Of a DNA stretch of 46,190 bases, positions 32,542 to 46,140 are shown piece after piece; the stretch's first letter is position 1; each line of letters starts with the position of its first letter. This stretch comes from Candidatus Delongbacteria bacterium (GTDB lineage: Bacteria > UBA4055). The notes beneath the pieces were generated by a model. That model did no database searches and was not told where the DNA came from. It saw only the letters and a list, made by a program, of their open reading frames with translations. A program made the position numbers and the translations under genes. Location of the stretch: assembly GCA_003252515.1 (NCBI GenBank), contig QKDR01000176.1, positions 1 to 46,190 on the forward strand. Direction: 5' to 3'.

Positions 32542-33735
32542 ATGGGAAAACTCACACTCTCTTCAAGGAATGAAATAATGCAGTCCAGCCCGATAAGGAA
32601 ACTGGCTCCTTACGCGGTAAAAGCCAAAAACGAAGGGGTTCATGTCTATCATCTCAACATCGGACAACCCGATATAAAGACCTCTCCGGATATGATCGAG
32701 GCTTATCACAATATTCCGCCTGTCATAGAATACGGTCCCAGCGAGGGTATTCTTTCCTACAGAAAAAAACTTGTGCAATATTATAAAAAGGTTAATATCG
32801 ATGTAGACGAATCTAATATATTCATAACTACAGGCGGAAGCGAAGCGATAATCTTTACTCTTCTTTCTGCTCTTTCTCCCGGAGAAGAAGTCATAATCCC
32901 GGAGCCTTTCTACACGAACTACAACGGTTTTGCTGTTATGGCAGGTGTAAAAGTCGTACCAATAACTACGAACATTGATAACGGTTTCGACCTGCCTTCA
33001 ATAAGCGAATTCGAAAGCAGACTTACAACGAAGACAAAAGCCATCGTGATCTGCAATCCAGGCAACCCGACAGGTGCGGTTTTCTCAAGGGAAAGACTTC
33101 AGGAGCTTGTGGATTTCGCCAGAAAGCATAATCTTTACATAATTTCCGACGAAGTCTACAGAGAATTCACTTACGATTGTCGGGCGACATCTATCCTTCA
33201 GTTCGAAGATTTCGAAGAAAATGCCGTAATGATAGATTCCACATCAAAACGATACTCCGCGTGCGGTTCAAGGATCGGTAACATTGTGACCCGCAATAAA
33301 GAGCTGCTCGCGCTTATCCTGAAATTCGGACAGGCAAGGCTGTGTCCGCCAAGTGTAGACCAGCAGGCTGCTGAAGCAGCAGTTGACACGCCTGACTCTT
33401 ACTTCAGTGAAGTCATAACGGAATACACAAAAAGAAGAAATACGGCATACAGAGAGCTTTCAGCAATTCCCGGCGTCACTGTCCCGATGCCTAAAGGCGC
33501 ATTTTATATGGTTGTCGGACTGCCGGTTGACGACGCGGACGATTTCGCAAGATGGCTGTTGTCTGATTTCAGGCATAATAACGAAACCGCAATGGTCGCT
33601 CCGGCTTCAGGATTCTACGCTACTCCCGGACTCGGTAAAAATCAGATAAGGATAGCTTACGTGCTTAAAGAAGAAGATATTGTTAAAGCAGTCAATATAA
33701 TCAGGCTGGGATTGGAAGAATACAAGAATAGGTAA
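32542..33735 (+). CDS. Class I/II PLP-dependent aminotransferase (aspartate aminotransferase-like)
   Basis: 397 aa. Fold-type I motifs are HLNIGQPDIKTSP, the NPGNPTGAVFS segment, SDEVYREFTYD and the PLP-lysine Lys236 in DSTSKRYSACGSRIG; a C-terminal arginine region (NQIRIAYVL) binds the substrate carboxylate. The group includes aspartate aminotransferases of subgroup I-gamma and related enzymes; the amino-acid preference is not certain. GGAG lies nine bases before the ATG. It heads a three-gene set with a small membrane protein and a YkgJ protein. Confidence 0.88.
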   Translation: MGKLTLSSRNEIMQSSPIRKLAPYAVKAKNEGVHVYHLNIGQPDIKTSPDMIEAYHNIPPVIEYGPSEGILSYRKKLVQYYKKVNIDVDESNIFITTGGSEAIIFTLLSALSPGEEVIIPEPFYTNYNGFAVMAGVKVVPITTNIDNGFDLPSISEFESRLTTKTKAIVICNPGNPTGAVFSRERLQELVDFARKHNLYIISDEVYREFTYDCRATSILQFEDFEENAVMIDSTSKRYSACGSRIGNIVTRNKELLALILKFGQARLCPPSVDQQAAEAAVDTPDSYFSEVITEYTKRRNTAYRELSAIPGVTVPMPKGAFYMVVGLPVDDADDFARWLLSDFRHNNETAMVAPASGFYATPGLGKNQIRIAYVLKEEDIVKAVNIIRLGLEEYKNR

Positions 33736-33748
33736 ATACGGGGTATAG

Positions 33749-34012
33749 ATGTTCGGCAGCACTCCGAAAAAGAGAAAATTCTCATATACGACTACAAAAA
33801 GCCTTAAAACCGACACCAGCAGACCTTTAAAGGAAAGAATGAAATTAGGTTCTTATTCCTCTCAGGGAATAAAATCCTCAAAAAAGAAAATGCTGTTTTA
33901 CGTTATACTTCTTCTTATTGTACTGGCGTTTATGCTCAACTACGGTTTCAGGACCATTAACAGCGTTAATATAAAAGTAAACGAGAATGAACTGGAAAAA
34001 GTAAATGGATAA
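33749..34012 (+). CDS. Small single-pass membrane protein
   Basis: 87 aa, not recognised. A basic Ser/Thr/Lys-rich N-terminal half (about 1-49) precedes one hydrophobic helix (about 50-68, MLFYVILLLIVLAFMLNYGF) and a short tail. The start lies 13 bases after the aminotransferase and the end overlaps the next gene by eight bases, so it is likely a real, co-translated gene. No function can be given. Confidence 0.6.
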   Translation: MFGSTPKKRKFSYTTTKSLKTDTSRPLKERMKLGSYSSQGIKSSKKKMLFYVILLLIVLAFMLNYGFRTINSVNIKVNENELEKVNG

Positions 34013-34511
34013 TAATCAGTATTATTTTGACGCGTATTTCGAATTCATCAAATATGTAGATGACAAAATTAAAGACCTGGAAAAGAAACATTCGAAAGAT
34101 ATTGTCTGCAACAAAGGATGCAGCTCTTGCTGCCTTGACACGACTATTCTTCCTATCGAGTTCTTTTCAATTGTTTCTATACTGAAAGATAAGATCTCTC
34201 CGGAAATCACAAAAGAAAGCTGCGCAATGTTAAAGAACTCTTTATGCCAGATATATGAGTTCAGACCATTAATATGCAGAACTCACGGGCTGCCTCTTGC
34301 TTATGGTGAGGATGAAGACCCGCTTTCAAAAAGTATTACTTTCTGCGACATGAACTTCACGAAAAGAATCCCCGTATTCAATTCAAAGAACATTCTTGAT
34401 ATGGACGAATTGAATATCGAACTGGTAAGACTGAATGAGAAATTCGTTAAATCATTCGGAAAAGAGCTTCCGGAGAGAATAGATCTGAAAGAAATAGTGA
34501 ACTATCTGTAA
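34005..34511 (+). CDS. YkgJ-family cysteine cluster protein
   Basis: 168 aa. The cysteine pattern Cys35-x3-Cys39-x2-Cys42-Cys43 (CNKGCSSCC), then Cys73, Cys81 and Cys91 in YEFRPLICRTHGLPL and Cys114, is that of the YkgJ/UPF0153 family, predicted to bind zinc or an iron-sulfur cluster. Function is unknown. It overlaps the preceding membrane protein gene by eight bases. It converges on the acyl-CoA synthetase gene with only seven bases between the two stops and no clear terminator. Confidence 0.82.
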   Translation: MDNNQYYFDAYFEFIKYVDDKIKDLEKKHSKDIVCNKGCSSCCLDTTILPIEFFSIVSILKDKISPEITKESCAMLKNSLCQIYEFRPLICRTHGLPLAYGEDEDPLSKSITFCDMNFTKRIPVFNSKNILDMDELNIELVRLNEKFVKSFGKELPERIDLKEIVNYL

Positions 34512-34518
34512 TCTCCGG

Positions 34519-37203
34519 TCACAGATTCATCTCTACTTCAACGGTCGTATCATTATTTCCTTCAAGTATGTCAAAACCTTTCTTCTTAAAAAGCGATATC
34601 ATTCTGTGATTATCTGAAGTGGTCTGGGCGTAAATTTTCTTCATTCCCCATTTCCTGGCTATTTCGATACAGAATCCGGTAAGAATTCCGCCCAGATCTT
34701 TATTCTGCCATTTATCTGTGATAAGTACGGCATATTCCACGGTCTGCTGTTCGGGGTCAGAGATCAATCTTCCCACGCCGATCAATTTTCTTTCGTCCCC
34801 TGTTTTCATCTCGGCAACTATAGCTATCTCCCTGTCATAATCAATATAGCAGTATCTCGTAGCGACGTCGTGGGATGACCATTGAAAAAAATATCTGAAC
34901 CTTGAATAAATAGATTCTTTAGAGCAGCTTCCGAGCAGTTCAAGCCATAAAGGTTCATCCTCGGGTTTTATAGGTCTAAGAGTAATTTCCTGCCCGTCAA
35001 GCTGAATACCTTTTCTTACGAATTCTTCAGGATAAGGTCTCAGAGCGAGGTGAGAATACTTTTCTGTCTGCTTGATCTCGGGTGAAAGATCTACAATTAC
35101 CCGGGCGTCAAGCGCAAAAACACCCTCAGGACCAACTGCAAGCGGATTGATATCAAGTTCGGTTATCTCAGGATAATCGGCAGCAAGATATGACAGTCTG
35201 ATCATCACCTCAATAAGCTTATCAATGTCCGCAGGAGTTTTCCCGCGGTACCCTTTTAAAAGCGGCCATATCTTAAGGTTTTCCAGCATCCTTCTGGCCA
35301 GCCTTTCGTTAAGAGGCGGAAAACCGAGGGACCTGTCCCCGAAAAGTTCTGCTGTAACTCCACCCGCACCGACAAGTATCACGGTCCCGAATATACTGTC
35401 CTTTTTGATCCCCAGAATTATCTCGGTAGAATCTTTCATTCTTATCATTTTCTGTACCGTTACTCCAAAAATCAACGCATCTGGCTTTGCTTTTTTTGCG
35501 TTCGCAACGATCTTTTCGAACGATAATGCGGCTGTCTCGGAAGAGTTAATATCTACTATAACTCCGCCCACGTCTGTTTTATGAGTTATATCAGGTGAAT
35601 TTATCTTGAATACTACAGGGAAACCGATACTTTCGGATATCTTCACGGCTTCATCTTTATCGGCAGCGGGAACCGGAACTGTCACGTTTATATCATACGC
35701 CGCAAGAAGTTTCTTTGAATTCTCTTCTGAAAGTATATTTACATTATTCTTAACGATCGCTTTGAATTCGTCCCTTATCTTTTTCCTGTCAAGAGAGAAT
35801 TCTACAGGTATGTCTTTAGGCGTTTCGTAAAGTGTTTCAAGATTTCTCGAATACTCGACTAATGTCATGAACGCCCTTACCGCCTGTTCCGGTGTTTTAT
35901 AGGCCGCGACCCCGTATTCGTTCAGTATTTTCAAACCTTCTTTCATGTTCTTTCCGCCGAGCCACGATGCCAGAACAGGTTTCTTCGCCGCTGACGACAA
36001 TTCGCCTACAGCCTTTGCGGTCGCATCGGCGTTAGTCATCGCCTGAGGAGTAAGTATGACCAGAACAGCGTCGACGTTCTTATCGTCAAGTACTATCTTG
36101 ACAGCTTTGGCGATCCTTTTCGATCTGGCGTCACCGAGGACATCCACCGGGTTCCCGTGGGACCACTGGGCTGGAAGATTCTCGTTCAGAAGTGCGATAG
36201 TTTCATCACTAAGTTTCGCCAGTTTACCTCTCGAGCTGATCAGTGCGTCAGTAGCCATCACTCCGGGTCCGCCGGCATTAGTGACGATACCGAGCTTTGC
36301 GCCTTTTGGGATCTTGTTCCTGGCTATCAGCTCCGTACAGTCGAATATCTCGCCTATATCGTATACTCTCGCGAGACCGGTCCTTCTGAATGCCGCATCG
36401 TAAACATTGTCCTCGGACGCCAAAGCTCCGGTATGGGAAGCAGCCACAGCGGCAGATTCAGGAAATCTTCCGGCTTTGTAAACTATTATAGGCTTAGTTC
36501 TGGCGAAAGCCCTTGACGCCGTCATGAACTTTCTTGCGTCGGCAATTGATTCAACATAAAGAATTATTGATCTTGTGCTTTCGTCCTCGCCGAAATAATC
36601 AATAAGATGTCCGTAATCAACATCTATCGTGTTTCCTATCGATACGAAACTGGAGAAACCGATCTTTTCCTCGTTCGCCCAGTCAAGTACTGATGTGCAT
36701 AGCGCTCCGGACTGCGAAATGAAGGCAATATTCCCTTTTCTCGGGAAATCAGGAGCGAAGCTGACGTTCAGATTAAGTTCCGGTACTATTATACCGAGAC
36801 AGTTCGGTCCGATTATCCTCATGTTCCTGAACTTTGAACGCTCTTCGACAATCATCTTCTCCAACAGGGCGCCTTCTTCTCCGGTCTCCCTGAAACCTGA
36901 TGACATAATAATAACCCCGTTGATACCGGCCTCTCCGCATTCTCTTACCTTGTCGGGGACTTCTGTTGCGGCGGTACATATTACAGCAAGATCCGGTGTT
37001 CTGGGCAGACTTTTTAGATCAGGGAAACAGGGCATTGCCATCACTGCTTCGAATTCCGGATTTACTGGATAAACAACACCTTTAAATCCGGCGGAGACTA
37101 TATTGGTCAGTACTTTACCGCTAACGCTGTTGGGATTCGATGACACGCCGACAAGAGCGATTCTTTTCGGTTTAAAAATACAGTCGAGATTATGTACGTT
37201 CAT
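34519..37203 (-). CDS. ADP-forming acyl-CoA synthetase fused to a GNAT acetyltransferase
   Basis: 894 aa. Domains: CoA-binding Rossmann domain (about 5-130); succinyl-CoA-synthetase-like flavodoxin domains (about 150-460) with the phospho-histidine motif ASHTGALAS (His257); ATP-grasp domain (about 470-700, DITHKTDVGGV and ELDINPLAVG); and a C-terminal GNAT domain (about 725-890, GVGRLISDPEQQTVEYAVLI and the acetyl-CoA loop region near DKWQNKDLGGIL). ADP-forming ligases make acetate and ATP from acetyl-CoA in fermenters; the same fusion in enterobacterial Pat/PatZ acetylates protein lysines with an inactive ligase part. Here His257 is kept, so the ligase may work. The ATG has AGGAG nine bases upstream and lies 19 bases after the tRNA-Phe terminator. 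Confidence 0.88.
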   Translation of the reverse strand: MNVHNLDCIFKPKRIALVGVSSNPNSVSGKVLTNIVSAGFKGVVYPVNPEFEAVMAMPCFPDLKSLPRTPDLAVICTAATEVPDKVRECGEAGINGVIIMSSGFRETGEEGALLEKMIVEERSKFRNMRIIGPNCLGIIVPELNLNVSFAPDFPRKGNIAFISQSGALCTSVLDWANEEKIGFSSFVSIGNTIDVDYGHLIDYFGEDESTRSIILYVESIADARKFMTASRAFARTKPIIVYKAGRFPESAAVAASHTGALASEDNVYDAAFRRTGLARVYDIGEIFDCTELIARNKIPKGAKLGIVTNAGGPGVMATDALISSRGKLAKLSDETIALLNENLPAQWSHGNPVDVLGDARSKRIAKAVKIVLDDKNVDAVLVILTPQAMTNADATAKAVGELSSAAKKPVLASWLGGKNMKEGLKILNEYGVAAYKTPEQAVRAFMTLVEYSRNLETLYETPKDIPVEFSLDRKKIRDEFKAIVKNNVNILSEENSKKLLAAYDINVTVPVPAADKDEAVKISESIGFPVVFKINSPDITHKTDVGGVIVDINSSETAALSFEKIVANAKKAKPDALIFGVTVQKMIRMKDSTEIILGIKKDSIFGTVILVGAGGVTAELFGDRSLGFPPLNERLARRMLENLKIWPLLKGYRGKTPADIDKLIEVMIRLSYLAADYPEITELDINPLAVGPEGVFALDARVIVDLSPEIKQTEKYSHLALRPYPEEFVRKGIQLDGQEITLRPIKPEDEPLWLELLGSCSKESIYSRFRYFFQWSSHDVATRYCYIDYDREIAIVAEMKTGDERKLIGVGRLISDPEQQTVEYAVLITDKWQNKDLGGILTGFCIEIARKWGMKKIYAQTTSDNHRMISLFKKKGFDILEGNNDTTVEVEMNL

Positions 37204-37222
37204 TATTACGGCTCCTGTTATT

Positions 37223-37261
37223 AAAAAGACAAAGGCTTTGATCTCTCAAAGCCTTTGTCTT
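37223..37261 (-). terminator. Strong intrinsic terminator of tRNA-Phe
   Basis: A 16-bp perfect stem (37226-37241 with 37246-37261), loop of four bases, then TTTTT on the minus strand. The stem starts two bases after the encoded CCA end of the tRNA. The acyl-CoA synthetase start lies just beyond it. Confidence 0.92.
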
Positions 37262-37262
37262 C

Positions 37263-37338
37263 TGGTGCCTCCTCGCGGAATTGAACCACGGACACAAGGA
37301 TTTTCAGTCCTTTGCTCTACCGACTGAGCTAAGAAGGC
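37263..37338 (-). tRNA. tRNA-Phe (anticodon GAA), CCA encoded
   Basis: 76 bases folding into a full cloverleaf: acceptor GCCTTCT with AGGAGGC (one G-U pair), D-arm GCTC/GAGC, anticodon stem AAGGA/TCCTT with loop CTGAAAA (anticodon GAA), variable loop GTGTC, T-arm CGTGG/CCGCG with loop TTCAATT, discriminator A and an encoded CCA. It lies 81 bases after rpoC with its own promoter and terminator. Confidence 0.97.
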
Positions 37339-37360
37339 ATCATAAATCGGTACGGGGTCA

Positions 37361-37389
37361 AATATAAGATTATTTCAAAACCTTGTCAA
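37361..37389 (-). promoter_or_regulatory. Strong sigma70-like promoter of tRNA-Phe with GC-rich discriminator
   Basis: Minus strand TTGACA (perfect, 37384-37389), 17 bases, TATATT (37361-37366), then TGACCCCG. A GC-rich stretch between -10 and start is a mark of stable-RNA promoters under stringent (ppGpp) control in Proteobacteria. Start near 37354 would leave a 16-base leader for RNase P. Confidence 0.75.
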
Positions 37390-37419
37390 GCAACTTTTAA
37401 AGTCTTTCAAGGCTCATTT

Positions 37420-42111
<4,692 letters not shown>

Positions 42112-42165
42112 TCTTAACTCCTGTTTTTAATACCTGACGAGCTTTATTCTGTTTCTATACCGACA

Positions 42166-45100
42166 TCATTCTAATTTGACATCGAGATTCAGTCCGTAAA
42201 GCTCTTTTATAAGGACATTGAAAGCTTCCGGTATACCCGGTTTAGGTATTTCAAGTCCTTTTACGATCGCTTCATATACTTTTGTTCTTCCGTTCACATC
42301 GTCTGATTTATAAGTCAGCATTTCCTGCAGAATATGAACAGCTCCGTAAGCTTCAAGCGCCCATACCTCCATCTCACCGAACCTCTGACCTCCGAACTGA
42401 GCTTTACCTCCGAGAGGCTGCTGGGTGATCAGAGAATAAGGTCCGATAGATCTCGCGTGAAGTTTGTCTTCAACAAGATGTGAAAGTTTAAGCATATAAG
42501 TAACGCCTACTGTGATCTCCTGAGCGAATTTCTCGCCTGTCAGTCCGTCATACAGAACAGATTTGCCTGACGAAGGCAGCTTTGCCTCCTTAAGTTTTGA
42601 TTTTACATCCTCAAGCGAAGCTCCGTCAAAAACCGGCGTAGCGTATTTCTCTCCCAGAGTTCTTCCGGCCCATCCGAGATTCGTTTCAAAAATCTGGCCA
42701 GGGTTCATCCTTGAAGGCACACCGAGAGGATTGAGTATTATATCGACAGGTGTTCCGTCCTCTAGATACGGAAGGTCTTCAACCGGTACGATCCTGGAAA
42801 CAATACCTTTGTTACCGTGCCTGCCGGCCATTTTATCACCTATCTGGATCTTTCTCTTCTTGGCGATATAACATTTTACGAGCTGAATGATACCCGGAGG
42901 CAGCTCGTCGCCGTACAGCAGACGCTGTCTGTCTCTCTGGAAATCAACATTCAGCTGATCGACTACCATAGAATAATTGGTAATAATTTCAGTGATCTTT
43001 TCGTTAATGGCATCGTCGTCAGTCCAGTCCGTTGCGATATTGGAATCTTCTATGTTCAGTTTAAGGAAAGTTTTCTGACTGATCTTTTCGCCTTTTCCCA
43101 GAACTACTACTCTTGTTCCTTTGTCTTTCTGCAGACATACGATATCCGAAAGTATATTTTTATCTTTCAGAAGAGTGAAAAGCTCTGTAGATCTTTCCTG
43201 TTCGAGAACGGCCAGATCCTCGTCGTATTTCTTTTTGAGCTTTTTCATTTCGTCTTTTTCTTTGCTCTTACGGGACGCATCTTTTTTCTTTCTGGAAAAG
43301 ACTTTCGTTTCGATCACGATACCTTTGTCACCCGGAGGTACTCTTAGGGATGCGTCTTTGACTTCACCCGCTTTCTCACCAAAGATCGCCTTAAGAAGTT
43401 TGTCTTCAGGCGTTAGGTTGACCTCTCCTTTCGGAGTGACCTTACCGACAAGAATGTCCCCGGGGTACACTTCAGCTCCGATCCTGATAATACCGTTGTC
43501 GTTCAGATTCTTTGTAGCTTCCTCGCTGACGTTAGGTATCTCTCTGGTAAGTTCTTCCTCACCCCTTTTTGTCTCTTTTACACTGGTCTCGTATTCTTTT
43601 ATATGCAGAGAAGTGAAAATATCTTCTTTGACCATCCTCTCGCTGAGGATTATAGCATCCTCAAAATTATATCCGTTCCAGGACATATAAGCAACGAGAA
43701 CGTTTTTTCCTAATGCAAGTTCTCCGTTCTCTGTAGCGGCACCGTCAGCCAGAACATCACCGGGTTTGACTTTGTCGCCGGCTTCAACTAAAGGAACGTT
43801 ATTTATACAGGTATCCTGATTGGTCCTGAAGAATTTTACGAACCTGTAATACACTTCGTCAGGATCTTTAGGATCTTTTTTCTTGGTGACCTTAACTGTA
43901 CAGCCCTTAGCATCAATACTTGAAACGATACCTTCGACAGTCGATTCGACCATTGCCTTTGAATCTTTCGCGATGGTCTTCTCCATTCCTGTTCCGACGA
44001 TCGGCGCTTCTGTCTGCAGGAGCGGTACTGCCTGTCTCTGCATGTTGGAACCCATCAGAGCCCTGTTGGCGTCATCGTTCTCAAGGAACGGTATGAGGCT
44101 CGCTGCCGCTGAGACCACCTGTGTAGGAGTACAGTCCATATAGTTTATCTTGTCACTCGTCTGGATCGGAAAATCGCCTCTGTACCTTGTCAATATGGTC
44201 TCAGGTCTCAAGAAATTCCCTTTATCGTCCAGCGGAGCGTTTGCCTGAGCGATAATGTTCCTGTCCTCTTCATCAGCGGTAAGATATTCAATATCGTTGG
44301 TCACTTTACCTTTTTTCACTTTTCTATATGGAGTTTCAATAAAACCCATGTCGTTCACTCTTGCGTATGCCGCGAGGGATGAGATAAGACCGATATTCGG
44401 CCCCTCAGGCGTTTCGATCGGGCACAGACGTCCGTAGTGAGTATAATGAACATCTCGAACCTCGAACCCGGCTCTGTCCCTTGTCAGACCTCCGGCACCC
44501 AATGCTGAAAGTCTTCTCTTATGGGTGATCTCAGCCAGCGGGTTCACCTGGTCCATGAACTGTGACAGCTGGTTGGTACCAAAGAACGCGTTCAGCACAC
44601 TGGAAAGGGTTTTAATATTTATAAGGTCTGCGATCGCGAGTTCGTCTTCAGGCTTTGCAAGCGACATTCTTTCCTTGATCGTTCTGCTCATTCTTGAAAG
44701 AGCTATCCCGAACTGATTCGCCAGCTGCTCGCCTACTGTCTTGATCCTTCTGTTCCCGAGATGATCAATATCGTCAACTATCCTCTTTCCGTTCTTTATA
44801 TCCAGAACTTCCTGAACTATAGCTATGATATCGAAATCAGTGATAAGGATAGTGTCCAGGTATGTTTCTCTTATTTTTTCGAAAAGGTCTTTTTTATCCT
44901 CGTCCTTTGCTTTCTCAAGAGCTTTCACAACCTTATCAACCGGAAAGTACTGATAATTATCCTGTGAAACTTTCAGCCTGACCATTCTTTTTTTATTCAT
45001 TCTTTTAAAATAAGCCAGAAGGTCCTCGATCTTATGCCCCATCTTCTGATTGATCCTGTACCTGCCCACTTCTCCGAGATCGTAACGTTTGTCGTCAAAG

Positions 45101-46125
45101 AACATCCTGTCGAAATGCTTTCTTGCAGTATCAATATCAGGTGATTCGGTAGATCTGAGCTGCTCATAGATATACATCAGGGCGTCATCCTGATTAGCTG
45201 TGATATCTTTATTCACTGTATTGTATAAAAGATTGAATTTAAGTCTGTCTTTTGCATTGACAAGGATCACTGAACTTACACCGTTCTCATATAACAATTC
45301 CAGATGACCGGATGTCAATTTTGTTCCTGTTGCCAATATAACCGGCTGCCCCTGCTGACCTTTTTCATTACTTTTTGATCCCGGAATGATAATTTCCTTA
45401 AAAAGGATCCTTCCAGCCAGTTCCGTGGAACTTTTTTTCGTGATCTTTACTTTCTCATACAGATCGAACATCCCGAAAATCTCTTCATTCGAAGAAAATC
45501 CCATCGCTCTAAGGAAAATAGTTACGGGGAACTTCTTCTTTCTGTCAATATAGACCTGCATAGAATCATTGATCGTCGTCTCGAATTCAAGCCATGATCC
45601 CCTGAACGGGATTATCTTTGCCGAAAATAGTGTTGTGGAATTTGGATGAACCCTGGATGAGAAAAATGCTCCTGGAGATCTGTGAAGCTGTGTAACGATG
45701 ACCCTTTCAGCGCCGTTTATAATAAAAGTGCCTTTCGGGCTCATCATCGGTACTGTACCAAAGTAAGTCTCGGACTCTATTGTCTGCTGATATTCATCTG
45801 AATCATCTGCTTTTTTTGACAATCTCAGTCTCACTTTCAAAGGCGCGCTGTATGTCGTTCCTATCTCCTGACACTCTACGACTGAATACTTGGGCTGACC
45901 GACGGAATAATCAATATATTCCAGAAGGTATTTCTCTCTTGTATCAGTTATCGGAAAAGTATTTCTGAAAGCCTGATGCAGACCGGAATTTCTTTTCTTG
46001 TTGCCTTTTGCGCTTTTCTGAATAAATTTATCGAATGAATGTACCTGAAGGTCCAGAAGATTCGGCATTTCGAGCACATCGTCGATCTTTGAGAAAGTTA
46101 TTCGTTTATTTTCGTTCTTCTTCAA
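42166..46125 (-). CDS. rpoB: DNA-directed RNA polymerase subunit beta
   Basis: 1319 aa. The rifampicin-pocket region reads TNQLSQFMDQVNPLAEITHK followed by RRLSALGAGG, and the catalytic-core motifs GDKMAGRHGNKG and GGKAQFGGQRFGEMEVWAL are intact. A lysine-rich insert (about residues 965-1010) matches the variable region between these. The start is TTG at 46123-46125 with AGGAGG seven bases upstream; upstream in-frame codons reach a stop without an ATG, and the next ATG would remove 19 conserved-looking residues (ITFSKIDDVLEMPNLLDLQ). Rifampicin contact residues look wild-type apart from small changes (N518V and P535A by E. coli numbering), as judged by eye. Confidence 0.98.
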   Translation of the reverse strand: MKKNENKRITFSKIDDVLEMPNLLDLQVHSFDKFIQKSAKGNKKRNSGLHQAFRNTFPITDTREKYLLEYIDYSVGQPKYSVVECQEIGTTYSAPLKVRLRLSKKADDSDEYQQTIESETYFGTVPMMSPKGTFIINGAERVIVTQLHRSPGAFFSSRVHPNSTTLFSAKIIPFRGSWLEFETTINDSMQVYIDRKKKFPVTIFLRAMGFSSNEEIFGMFDLYEKVKITKKSSTELAGRILFKEIIIPGSKSNEKGQQGQPVILATGTKLTSGHLELLYENGVSSVILVNAKDRLKFNLLYNTVNKDITANQDDALMYIYEQLRSTESPDIDTARKHFDRMFFDDKRYDLGEVGRYRINQKMGHKIEDLLAYFKRMNKKRMVRLKVSQDNYQYFPVDKVVKALEKAKDEDKKDLFEKIRETYLDTILITDFDIIAIVQEVLDIKNGKRIVDDIDHLGNRRIKTVGEQLANQFGIALSRMSRTIKERMSLAKPEDELAIADLINIKTLSSVLNAFFGTNQLSQFMDQVNPLAEITHKRRLSALGAGGLTRDRAGFEVRDVHYTHYGRLCPIETPEGPNIGLISSLAAYARVNDMGFIETPYRKVKKGKVTNDIEYLTADEEDRNIIAQANAPLDDKGNFLRPETILTRYRGDFPIQTSDKINYMDCTPTQVVSAAASLIPFLENDDANRALMGSNMQRQAVPLLQTEAPIVGTGMEKTIAKDSKAMVESTVEGIVSSIDAKGCTVKVTKKKDPKDPDEVYYRFVKFFRTNQDTCINNVPLVEAGDKVKPGDVLADGAATENGELALGKNVLVAYMSWNGYNFEDAIILSERMVKEDIFTSLHIKEYETSVKETKRGEEELTREIPNVSEEATKNLNDNGIIRIGAEVYPGDILVGKVTPKGEVNLTPEDKLLKAIFGEKAGEVKDASLRVPPGDKGIVIETKVFSRKKKDASRKSKEKDEMKKLKKKYDEDLAVLEQERSTELFTLLKDKNILSDIVCLQKDKGTRVVVLGKGEKISQKTFLKLNIEDSNIATDWTDDDAINEKITEIITNYSMVVDQLNVDFQRDRQRLLYGDELPPGIIQLVKCYIAKKRKIQIGDKMAGRHGNKGIVSRIVPVEDLPYLEDGTPVDIILNPLGVPSRMNPGQIFETNLGWAGRTLGEKYATPVFDGASLEDVKSKLKEAKLPSSGKSVLYDGLTGEKFAQEITVGVTYMLKLSHLVEDKLHARSIGPYSLITQQPLGGKAQFGGQRFGEMEVWALEAYGAVHILQEMLTYKSDDVNGRTKVYEAIVKGLEIPKPGIPEAFNVLIKELYGLNLDVKLE

Positions 46126-46131
46126 GTTTAG

Positions 46132-46140
46132 TCCTCCTTA
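46132..46140 (-). promoter_or_regulatory. Ribosome binding site for the TTG start of rpoB
   Basis: TAAGGAGGA on the minus strand, ending a few bases before the TTG at 46123-46125. An in-frame stop upstream excludes an earlier start, so this site decides the TTG call. Confidence 0.8.
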
